Assembly (NCBI RefSeq): GCF_002078605.1
Contig: NZ_MSJR01000010.1
Coordinates: 1 to 64,000 of the forward strand
Direction of reading: 5' to 3'
DNA: 64,000 bases
From: Salegentibacter sediminis
Lineage (GTDB): Bacteria > Bacteroidota > Bacteroidia > Flavobacteriales > Flavobacteriaceae
The notes below the pieces were generated by a model. That model saw nothing but the letters and a program-made list of their open reading frames with translations, was not told the origin of the DNA and made no database searches. Of this stretch, positions 42,992 to 50,239 are shown one piece after another. Within the stretch, counting starts at the first letter, position 1; every line of letters begins with the position of its first letter. A program made the position numbers and the translations under genes.

Positions 42992-43408
42992 TTATTCTTC
43001 CTGGGCTTGCCACGGGGTTCTTGATTTAAAATCGTTAAATATGAAAAAAATGAGTCCTCCCATAATTGCGATATTTTTAAAGAGCGGTCCCAGGGTGTTA
43101 ATCTGGCCTACCTGCACGGTAAGCGTTATTGGCAATAATACAAGGGCCAGAATAATTGCTGAATAGCGGGTTTTAAAGCCGATTAATAAAGCAAATCCGG
43201 CAAGAAGCATTACCACTCCGGAGAGGATAACCAGTAATTCTGGATTTCCAAAAAAGTAGGCTATCCCTTTAAAGTTGGCCTGGTCTATCCGGTTTACGGT
43301 CTTTTCTACATTCAGCAGGTGGTTAAAACTTGCTACGAGGAAAATCCCGCTAAGCAACACCCTGAATATTTGAACCGAACGTCGGTTTACTAATATTTTA
43401 GTTGTCAT
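42992..43408 (-). CDS. DoxX-family membrane protein
   Basis: 138 residues, four membrane helices, with the DoxX pattern RVLLSGIFLVASFNHLLNVEK, VVMLLAGFALLIGF and a short Lys/Arg-rich end. The archaeal namesake is a thiosulfate:quinone oxidoreductase subunit; bacterial members also serve in redox stress. It lies between a small secreted protein gene and dsrE in the leftward sulfur operon. A quinone-linked sulfur role is plausible but not shown by sequence alone. Confidence 0.82.
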   Translation of the reverse strand: MTTKILVNRRSVQIFRVLLSGIFLVASFNHLLNVEKTVNRIDQANFKGIAYFFGNPELLVILSGVVMLLAGFALLIGFKTRYSAIILALVLLPITLTVQVGQINTLGPLFKNIAIMGGLIFFIFNDFKSRTPWQAQEE

Positions 43409-43480
43409 TCTGTATTAAAGTTATGAAAGTAATTTATTATAGAGTCTTCAGAATCAATATTCTGTAGACTTTTATAGCTA

Positions 43481-43846
43481 TTATGCAATCAAAACTTTTG
43501 GAGGGGGATAGAATTTATCGTGATATGCTGAAATCACCGCGGGGTTTCGGTAATCATAATACTGAAAATTTGGCTCGGCTTGAGGTGCTGGCCAATATAT
43601 ATTGGAAAAATTAAAAGGAGAATTACAAATAGCCTCGGCATTGATAACCAGTATATTTGATGATTGTTCAAAGTCGGCCGGTTTATTTTCTTCGGAAAAA
43701 TTCAGGAAGGTGTTTTTACAAAATGTGTTCACCCAACTGGTATCTTCGGATTCTAATATACTTCCGAAGAATTTAGCATCAAGCATGAAGAATTTTCCCA
43801 GGAAGACCAGGGCAAAGAAAACAGCTATGTAAGATTTAATTTTCAT
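43481..43846 (-). CDS. Small exported or membrane-anchored protein of unknown function
   Basis: 121 residues from the ATG at 43846 (the frame opens one codon earlier at TTG). One N-terminal hydrophobic segment (KSYIAVFFALVFLGKFFML) acts as signal or anchor. The rest is soluble with two Cys (NTFCKNTF, AEAICNSPF) and an aromatic, Pro-rich end. No family was recognised. It is the first gene of the leftward operon and is preceded by a perfect promoter and a Crp/Fnr-type operator (43858-43901), so it belongs to the sulfur regulon. Confidence 0.7.
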   Translation of the reverse strand: MKIKSYIAVFFALVFLGKFFMLDAKFFGSILESEDTSWVNTFCKNTFLNFSEENKPADFEQSSNILVINAEAICNSPFNFSNIYWPAPQAEPNFQYYDYRNPAVISAYHDKFYPPPKVLIA

Positions 43847-43857
43847 CAATTAGCAGC

Positions 43858-43901
43858 CAAATATAAACTTTGAGAGTGAAACATGATGTGACTAATGTTA
43901 C
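43858..43901 (-). promoter_or_regulatory. Crp/Fnr-type operator and promoter of the leftward sulfur operon
   Basis: On the minus strand a perfect -7 element TATATTTG (43865 to 43858) follows the palindrome GTGAC-TAAT-GTTAC (43888-43901, one mismatch). Centre 43894.5 to the first -7 base is 29.5 bp, the same as at the other sites. Confidence 0.8.
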
Positions 43902-43909
43902 ACAGACCT

Positions 43910-43953
43910 GTAACCCTTGTTACTGATTTCGGATTTTATTTTAGCTTCTTTCG
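43910..43953 (+). promoter_or_regulatory. Crp/Fnr-type operator of the rightward porin-MFS operon
   Basis: Perfect palindrome GTAAC-CCTT-GTTAC (43910-43923), only 8 bases from the leftward operator. At the expected 29.5-bp distance the plus strand has TTCTTTCG (43946-43953), two mismatches from the -7 consensus, so the promoter call is weaker than the operator. Confidence 0.65.
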
Positions 43954-43980
43954 CAAGCCCATTCCAGAAAAACTTTATAT

Positions 43981-45357
43981 ATGAATTATTTATTAAAATG
44001 GCCTTTGGCCCTGTTTTTATTATTGCTGAATTTATCAGTTTACTCCCAGGAGGAGCATCATGAGGAATCCCAGGAACCTGAGCATTTGCGGGATATTTTC
44101 AGGGAGTCCCATTTGCATGGGCACATCAGGAATTATTTTATGAATACCATAAACCGTGGCGATCTAAAGGACTATTATACCAATGCTACCGGGGGAGCAG
44201 TTGGCTTTACTACCGGAAATTATAAAGGTTTTGAAGCCGGGGTAAAAGGGATTTTTACTTATAAAACTTTCGGGAACGACCTGGGAATGGAAGACCCAAT
44301 AACGGGTAAAAATGCCAGGTACGAATACGAACTCTATGATGTACTTAACAAAGGAAATTTTAAGGATCTGGATAGATTGGAGGAATTGTTCATTCGATAC
44401 AGGTTTGGGAATTCTTATCTTACCTACGGAAAAATAGAAACCGAGTACACTCCCTTGCTAAATCATAGCGATGGCCGGATGAAACCTTTTGCCCATCGTG
44501 GAGGCTGGGCGCATTTCAATTTTGGGAGACGGCATCAGTTCAATCTTGGCTGGCTAAACGGGATGTCTCCCCGGGCCACCACCGAGTGGTTTAACTTTGA
44601 AGAAGGGCTGGGACTTTTTTATAATGGTTTTCAACCCAACGGGGAGGAAGCTCACTACCACGAGTATTATGAGTCTTCCGGAATGGGAATATTCAATTAT
44701 AGATACCGTAGAAACAATATTAGCTTTAAAGTTTATGATTTTTATCTGGATAAGGTAATGAATACCCTGTGGACCGAGGTGGATTATGAATTTAATGATT
44801 TCAACCTGGGAATTCAGTATGTATACCAGTCGCCATTTTCTTACAATGAGGAGCTGGCCTACGAACATCGTTATGTGCAGCCCGGGGAGAACGGGCAGGT
44901 GCTGAGCTCACAGCTTAGCTGGCAAAGATCCAGGTTGCGCTTTGCGGCCGCCTATACTCACGCCTTTGATACGGGCCGCTTTTTATTTCCGAAGGAATTG
45001 GGAAGGGACCATTTCTTTACTTCTATCTCCCGTTCCCGCCTGGAAGGAATGGGCAATGTTGATATTGTTGCTTTAAAAGGAGAATATACCTTTTTAAAGC
45101 CCAATCTGCATTTGGGCGTGGAGATGCAACAAATTCTGGGCGCCGAACCGGGAGAATTCAAATACAATAAATATAATGTTGATGAGTCTTTTCAGGTGAA
45201 TACCCACCTGCGTTATAATGTAGAGGGATTCCTTGATGGGTTAAGTTTCGATCTATTGTGGGTGTACAGGGAAAACCAGAATCACCTGGATGCAGAAAGT
45301 ATCTTTAATAAAAGTAACTTCAACCAGATCAATTTCGTTACGAATTTTTATTTTTAA
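43981..45357 (+). CDS. Outer-membrane porin-like beta-barrel protein
   Basis: 458 residues with signal peptide (MNYLLKWPLALFLLLLNLSVYS-QEE) and a His/Glu-rich N-terminal stretch (EEHHEESQEPEHL). The rest alternates polar and hydrophobic residues as barrel strands and ends in FVTNFYF. The HIRNYFMNTINRGDLKDYY and GKIETEYTPLLNHSDGRMKP blocks recall Bacteroidota OprD-like porins. It is followed after 13 bases by an MFS carrier, so the two may form an uptake or export pair for the same compound. Confidence 0.8.
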   Translation: MNYLLKWPLALFLLLLNLSVYSQEEHHEESQEPEHLRDIFRESHLHGHIRNYFMNTINRGDLKDYYTNATGGAVGFTTGNYKGFEAGVKGIFTYKTFGNDLGMEDPITGKNARYEYELYDVLNKGNFKDLDRLEELFIRYRFGNSYLTYGKIETEYTPLLNHSDGRMKPFAHRGGWAHFNFGRRHQFNLGWLNGMSPRATTEWFNFEEGLGLFYNGFQPNGEEAHYHEYYESSGMGIFNYRYRRNNISFKVYDFYLDKVMNTLWTEVDYEFNDFNLGIQYVYQSPFSYNEELAYEHRYVQPGENGQVLSSQLSWQRSRLRFAAAYTHAFDTGRFLFPKELGRDHFFTSISRSRLEGMGNVDIVALKGEYTFLKPNLHLGVEMQQILGAEPGEFKYNKYNVDESFQVNTHLRYNVEGFLDGLSFDLLWVYRENQNHLDAESIFNKSNFNQINFVTNFYF

Positions 45358-45370
45358 CAAAATTATCTGA

Positions 45371-46612
45371 ATGGATGACGTAAAACTCGGACTTAAAGAA
45401 AACTGGAAACAGTTCAGTTTGCTGGTGTTGGTCAACGCCTTTGTAGGAGGTATGGTTGGTTTGGAACGCAGTATTCTGCCCGAGATCGCTGAAAAAGAAT
45501 TTGAAATTGCCGCCACAACGGCAATTTTATCTTTTATAGTGGTTTTTGGAGCGGTGAAAGCGATTTCTAATTATTACGCCGGTGCCCTTGCAAATAAATT
45601 TGGTCGTAAAAACTTGCTGGTGCTGGGGTGGGTCTTTGCCATTCCTATTCCTTTTATTTTGATTTTTGCTGAAAACTGGAATTGGATCATTGCGGCTAAC
45701 GTGCTGTTGGGAGTCAACCAGGGGCTCGCATGGTCCAGTACAGTAGTGATGAAAATAGACTTGGTAGGAGAGAAGCAAAGAGGTTTCGCGATGGGCCTGA
45801 ACGAATTTGCCGGTTATTTCGCAGTTGCTGTAGTAGCCTTTTTAACCGGATGGATAGCGGCGGAATATGGGCTGAGACCTTACCCCTTCTACCTGGGCAT
45901 AGGCCTGATGCTACTTGGCTTATTCTTCAGTAATTTCCTGATAAAGGATACCCGGCATCATGTAGCTAAAGAAGAGAATACCAGCGAGGTATCCCGCTTA
46001 AAAAATATTTTTAAGGAAACCACCTGGACTCACAAAAACCTTGGTTCTGTTAGTCAGGCCGGGCTTATAAACAACCTTAACGACGGGATGGCCTGGGGGC
46101 TTTTTCCTATCCTGCTTTCCCATAAAGGCTTTAACCTGGAACAGATAGGGATAGTGACCGCCCTGTATCCTGCGGTTTGGGGGATAGGCCAGTTGTTTAC
46201 CGGAAAAATGGCCGATATCTTCAGCAAAAAGGATATGTTGTTTATAGGGATGTTGCTTCAGGCAATAGTACTGGTAATTTTGGTATGGGCAGAAACGATG
46301 ACTCATTATGTAGTCCTTTCGGCGCTTCTGGGCTGGGGGACGGCGATGGTTTACCCAACCTTTCTGGCTACTATTGCCGAAAATACCCACCCGCAGGATA
46401 GAGCAAAGAGCATAGGAGTTTTTAGATTATGGCGGGATCTGGGCTACGCGATTGGAGCCATACTCACCGGGGTGATCGCCGATTTGGTGAGTACAGAGGC
46501 CGCAGTTATGCTAATAGGAATACTTACCCTAATCTCTGCCCTTATTATTTTATTCCGAATGGATTACAGGGATAAGGGGGCTATTAAGATCCTTGGCTGG
46601 TTTAATGGTTAA
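45371..46612 (+). CDS. MFS transporter
   Basis: 413 residues, 12 predicted membrane helices, with the loop 2-3 motif ALANKFGRKNLLVLGW and its repeat TGKMADIFSKKDMLFIG. FNEFAGYFAVAVVAFLTGWI and ENTHPQDRAKSIGVFRLWRD are further family-like blocks. Substrate unknown. It is coupled to the porin gene (13 bases) and lies under the operator at 43910, so a sulfur anion, sulfonate or detoxification product is a reasonable guess. Confidence 0.85.
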   Translation: MDDVKLGLKENWKQFSLLVLVNAFVGGMVGLERSILPEIAEKEFEIAATTAILSFIVVFGAVKAISNYYAGALANKFGRKNLLVLGWVFAIPIPFILIFAENWNWIIAANVLLGVNQGLAWSSTVVMKIDLVGEKQRGFAMGLNEFAGYFAVAVVAFLTGWIAAEYGLRPYPFYLGIGLMLLGLFFSNFLIKDTRHHVAKEENTSEVSRLKNIFKETTWTHKNLGSVSQAGLINNLNDGMAWGLFPILLSHKGFNLEQIGIVTALYPAVWGIGQLFTGKMADIFSKKDMLFIGMLLQAIVLVILVWAETMTHYVVLSALLGWGTAMVYPTFLATIAENTHPQDRAKSIGVFRLWRDLGYAIGAILTGVIADLVSTEAAVMLIGILTLISALIILFRMDYRDKGAIKILGWFNG

Positions 46613-46694
46613 ATATTGGTTAATATTAGGGTAGCGATAAATTAGGCTAAACAATTAGCTGAATTATTTTGTAACTTACAGTAGGTCAGATATT

Positions 46695-46738
46695 GTAACA
46701 AAAGTTACTGCTTAAGCCTTATGTTTTGTATATTTTTG
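46695..46738 (+). promoter_or_regulatory. Crp/Fnr-type operator and promoter of the hydroxylase-persulfide dioxygenase operon
   Basis: Perfect palindrome GTAAC-AAAA-GTTAC (46695-46708) and perfect -7 element TATTTTTG (46731-46738), again 29.5 bp from centre to -7. No -33 TTG at the usual place. Confidence 0.87.
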
Positions 46739-46761
46739 CCACTGAAATTTTAATAATCCGG

Positions 46762-47655
46762 TTGGAGAAGTACCTTAACATTATACAGAATTCCTTTACA
46801 GGATATTTTAATTATCTGGTAGAGGAAATAAGCAATCCGGGCTGGACCAATTATTTTTATTGGCTCCTGCTCTTGTCCCTGGTGGTTTGGGTGCTGGAAA
46901 TTTTTATTCCCTGGAGGAAGAATCAAAAGGTTTTTCGAAAAGGCTTCTGGCTGGATACGTTCTATATCATATTTAATTTTTTCCTGTTTTCCCTGGTTGG
47001 GTATAATGCGATCTCGAATGTAGCGGTGGAATTATTCAATGATTTTCTGGCTCTTTTGGGAATAAGTAATATCGTGGCCATCGAAGTGCAGAATTTCCCC
47101 GTTTGGGCGCAGTTGTTAATTATGTTCATTGTTGCCGATTTTATTCAGTGGAATGTACACCGGCAATTGCATAAGCGCTCCTGGCTATGGGAATTTCATA
47201 AAGTGCACCACAGCGTTAAAGAAATGGGTTTTGCAGCACAGTTCAGGTTTCATTTTATGGAGACCATCGTTTATAAAACCGTGCAATACATCCCGCTGGC
47301 GATGATAGGTTTTGGAATACAGGAATTCTTTGTGGTTCATATGTTCGCAGTTTTAGTAGGGCACTTAAACCATGCGAATGTGGGCTGGAGCTATGGGTTT
47401 TTAGGTTATATTTTCAATAATCCTAAAATGCATATCTGGCATCATTCAAAAGAACTCCCGGAGGCACACCCCTATGGAATGAATTTCGGGCTTAGCCTGA
47501 GTATTTGGGATTATTTGTTCGGGACGGCCTATATTCCGAAGGAAGGAAGAGATATAGAACTTGGTTTTGAAGGAGACAGTGATTTCCCTGAGGATTTCAA
47601 AAATCAGATGCTCTTTCCATTTAAGAAAAATAAACAATCACTAAATAATAATTAA
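46762..47655 (+). CDS. Sterol desaturase/fatty acid hydroxylase family protein
   Basis: 297 residues from a TTG at 46762. The longer frame starting at 46726 would overlap the promoter and is rejected. There are four membrane helices and the di-iron His motifs of the family: HRQLHKRSWLWEFHKVHHS, HLNHANVGW and HIWHHSKELPEAHP. These integral-membrane di-iron enzymes hydroxylate or desaturate lipids using O2. It lies 12 bases before the persulfide dioxygenase gene under the same operator, an unexpected partner for sulfide oxidation. A membrane-lipid change under sulfide stress is a possible reason (inference). Confidence 0.88.
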   Translation: MEKYLNIIQNSFTGYFNYLVEEISNPGWTNYFYWLLLLSLVVWVLEIFIPWRKNQKVFRKGFWLDTFYIIFNFFLFSLVGYNAISNVAVELFNDFLALLGISNIVAIEVQNFPVWAQLLIMFIVADFIQWNVHRQLHKRSWLWEFHKVHHSVKEMGFAAQFRFHFMETIVYKTVQYIPLAMIGFGIQEFFVVHMFAVLVGHLNHANVGWSYGFLGYIFNNPKMHIWHHSKELPEAHPYGMNFGLSLSIWDYLFGTAYIPKEGRDIELGFEGDSDFPEDFKNQMLFPFKKNKQSLNNN

Positions 47656-47667
47656 ACAGAAATTAAG

Positions 47668-49026
47668 ATGAAGATAAAACAGTTTAAAGACGAGCCTTTA
47701 GCGCATTATTCCTATGCTTTAGTAAGTAACGGGGAGATGGCCCTGGTAGACCCAAGCCGAAACCCAATGCCTTACTATAAGTATGCTGAAGAAAACAATG
47801 CAAAGATCGTAGCGGTTTTTGAAACTCACCCTCACGCCGATTTCGTGAGTAGTCACCTACAGATTCATAAAGAAACCGGAGCGACTATTTACATTAGCGA
47901 AATGGTAGGGGTAAGTTATCCGCATACTGGTTTTGACGAGGGGCAGAGCGTAAAAATTGGAGGTGCGACTGTAAAACCATTGCATACTCCCGGTCACTCT
48001 CCAGACAGTTTGACCTTTATCGCAGAAGAAAATGGAGAAACTGCAATGTTTAGCGGGGATACTCTTTTTATCGGAAACGTAGGTCGTCCTGACCTTCGTG
48101 AGAAAGCGGGTAATATGAAAGCTAAGAGGGTAGAACTTGCTAAGGCTATGTATAAAACCATGCAAACCAAGTTCAATGATCTTCCAGACGATACGGTAGT
48201 TTATCCTGCTCACGGTGCCGGTTCACTTTGTGGAAAGAACATGAGTGATGCTTCTTCCAGTACCTTAGGAAACGAACGGCAGGGGAACTGGGCTTTTAAA
48301 GACCAGACTGAAGAAGAGTTCGTGGAAGAAATCCTTAAAGATCAGCCATTCATTCCGGCTTACTTCGGATTTAACGTAGATGTTAACCGAAAAGGAGCTA
48401 TGAATGTCCAGAAAGCGAAATACAGTGTGCCGGTGAAACTTTTGGTGGAAAGCCTTGAAGATGACACCGTAGTGGTAGATAGTCGTGGCCGTGAAACTTA
48501 CAGAGAGGGTCACCTTCCTCACACTATCAATATCATGGGAGTGACAGAAGAGGATAAGCTGGAGACCTGGTTAGGCGCCATTATCGCTCCTGAAGAACCA
48601 TTCTATATGGTGGTGAAGAGTGTGGATGATATGGAAGATACTCTTGAAAGGATCGCTAAGATCGGTTATGAGCAACAAATGAAAGGTATTGTAACACTTT
48701 CAGAAAAAGTTTCTCTTACTACTCAAGCTTTCGATCACGAAGATTTCAAGAAGAACAGAGATAAGTATACTGTAGTAGATGTGCGCAACGAAGCAGAAGT
48801 TGAAACCGATGGAAAATTTATCGAAGGTTCTTTGAACATTCCTTTGAATGAACTAAGAAACAGAGCAGATGAAGTGCCAACCGATAAGCCTGTGGTAGTA
48901 CACTGTGCCGGTGGGTTCAGATCTGCAGCCGGTAGTAGTATTCTTGAAAATAAACTTAAAGATGCTAAAGTTTTTGATTTCAGTGAAGAAATCGAAGAAT
49001 ATAAAGAAGCTGCAACTTCAAAATAA
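47668..49026 (+). CDS. Persulfide dioxygenase-rhodanese fusion (CstB-like)
   Basis: 452 residues in three parts. Residues 1-250 are a metallo-beta-lactamase-fold persulfide dioxygenase (HPHADFVSSHLQIHK, LHTPGHSPDS, FSGDTLFIGNVGRPDL, YPAHGAGSLCG). Residues ~265-350 are a rhodanese-like domain without active Cys (VVDSRGRETYREGHLPHTIN). Residues ~360-450 are a rhodanese with active Cys in VVHCAGGFRSAAGSS. This order matches CstB of the S. aureus cst operon, which turns persulfides made by SQR into thiosulfate. It acts in the cytoplasm. It is cotranscribed with the hydroxylase gene 12 bases upstream and ends at a strong terminator. Confidence 0.93.
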   Translation: MKIKQFKDEPLAHYSYALVSNGEMALVDPSRNPMPYYKYAEENNAKIVAVFETHPHADFVSSHLQIHKETGATIYISEMVGVSYPHTGFDEGQSVKIGGATVKPLHTPGHSPDSLTFIAEENGETAMFSGDTLFIGNVGRPDLREKAGNMKAKRVELAKAMYKTMQTKFNDLPDDTVVYPAHGAGSLCGKNMSDASSSTLGNERQGNWAFKDQTEEEFVEEILKDQPFIPAYFGFNVDVNRKGAMNVQKAKYSVPVKLLVESLEDDTVVVDSRGRETYREGHLPHTINIMGVTEEDKLETWLGAIIAPEEPFYMVVKSVDDMEDTLERIAKIGYEQQMKGIVTLSEKVSLTTQAFDHEDFKKNRDKYTVVDVRNEAEVETDGKFIEGSLNIPLNELRNRADEVPTDKPVVVHCAGGFRSAAGSSILENKLKDAKVFDFSEEIEEYKEAATSK

Positions 49027-49049
49027 TTAAGTTGAAGTTTATATAAAAA

Positions 49050-49080
49050 AAGTGGCTGTCCAAACGGGCAGCCACTTTTG
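49050..49080. terminator. Bidirectional terminator
   Basis: AAGTGGCTG(T)CC / GG(G)CAGCCACTT hairpin with A-rich and T-rich flanks between convergent genes. Confidence 0.9.
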
Positions 49081-49097
49081 TTTTTTAATAGCTCATT

Positions 49098-49517
49098 TTA
49101 ATCATCTTCTTCATGAAGCCTGGCATTAGCATCGAATTCCAATTCAGTACCATTGGCTAATTTTACTTCATACCCATCGGCTTCTTTTTTATATTTCACC
49201 ACTTTCACATCCTTGTGATTGGTGTTTAGGTAATTGGCGATGTCTTCTGGTAGAGCCTCCGGCCAGAACCCCTTCTTACTATCAATGCTGGTAGGGTGAC
49301 CTTCAACATCGAATTCAATCTCGGTTCCGTCAGACATTTTAACCTCATACGCATCATCCTGGTCATCCAGATCTACATGCATATCCATAATACTTTCATT
49401 GGAAAAGTGCTCTGATAGCCAGGCGGAAATCTCTGCAGACACCTGCTCCTCTGTTTGTGCTACTCCTGAGCTCATTGCAAATACGGCAAGTAGCCCTGTT
49501 AAAATTAATTTTTTCAT
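49098..49517 (-). CDS. Periplasmic PepSY-like (DUF2874-type) protein
   Basis: 139 residues with signal peptide (MKKLILTGLLAVFAMSSGVA-QTE). There are two PepSY-like repeats of about 50 residues each (residues ~28-78 and ~85-135; VDLDDQDDAYEVKMSDGTEI against YKKEADGYEVKLANGTELEF). It is very acidic (ending HEEDD). The family is described as beta-lactamase-inhibitor-like small periplasmic proteins of unknown role. Monocistronic, no operator seen. Confidence 0.8.
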   Translation of the reverse strand: MKKLILTGLLAVFAMSSGVAQTEEQVSAEISAWLSEHFSNESIMDMHVDLDDQDDAYEVKMSDGTEIEFDVEGHPTSIDSKKGFWPEALPEDIANYLNTNHKDVKVVKYKKEADGYEVKLANGTELEFDANARLHEEDD

Positions 49518-49707
49518 AATTCACCGGTTTTAGGTTCATTCTAAGTTAAGCTGATTAGAAAAGCCCTTGCTTTAATATTATGTGAATTCACGCTTTCTTA
49601 ACAGTTGGAGAGAAGTAAAATCTTCCTGTAAAGCTATTCTTTAAAAGCTATATAGTTTTTCTATATTTACATCAGCAGCTTCAAATTCTATTTGAAAACC
49701 AATATAT

Positions 49708-50193
49708 ATGGAAAAAAAATTCAGCGTTAAGGTGAACGATTCTTTTGAATTCGAATTTACCCAGGACGAGATCAATGCTTTAGACACTCAACAGGTTTCC
49801 GTGAATAATTATCATATGCTAAGCGAAAACCGAAGCTTTAAGGGCACTATTGCCAAAGCCGATTTCCTAAACCGGGAATATCAGGTGAAAATTAATTCCA
49901 ATAACTACCAGGTAAAGATTTCCAATGAGCTGGACCAGCTTATAGATAAGATGGGCCTAAGCCTGAGTTCTGCTTTGATGGTTAACGACATTAAAGCGCC
50001 AATGCCGGGACTAATTCTCGATGTGATGGTGAAGGAAGGTGATGAGGTGAAAGAAGGTGATTACCTGCTTGTGCTGGAGGCCATGAAGATGGAGAACACC
50101 CTTAGTGCCCCTCGGGATGGAGTAGTGAAAGCCATTTCAGTAGAAAAAGGCCAGGGCGTGGATAAGAATCAATTGCTTATTGAAATGGATTAG
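49708..50193 (+). CDS. Biotin carboxyl carrier protein of an acyl-CoA carboxylase
   Basis: 161 residues. The C-terminal ~75 residues are a biotinyl domain with Lys in LEAMKMENTLSAPRDG; IKAPMPGLILDVMVKEGDEV precedes it. The N-terminal half (FEFTQDEINALDTQQVSVNN) is the usual flavobacterial leader domain. It pairs with the biotin carboxylase 46 bases downstream. Which acyl-CoA is carboxylated (acetyl, propionyl, methylcrotonyl) cannot be told because no carboxyltransferase gene follows. Confidence 0.88.
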   Translation: MEKKFSVKVNDSFEFEFTQDEINALDTQQVSVNNYHMLSENRSFKGTIAKADFLNREYQVKINSNNYQVKISNELDQLIDKMGLSLSSALMVNDIKAPMPGLILDVMVKEGDEVKEGDYLLVLEAMKMENTLSAPRDGVVKAISVEKGQGVDKNQLLIEMD

Positions 50194-50239
50194 CTCCGGT
50201 GATAATAGAGGTGAAATAATTACAAAGTACAAGCAAGAA

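Noticed and set aside
46726-46761. Earlier TTG start for the sterol desaturase-like gene
   Set aside because: The TTG lies ahead of and within the promoter whose -7 element is at 46731-46738, so it cannot be in the transcript.
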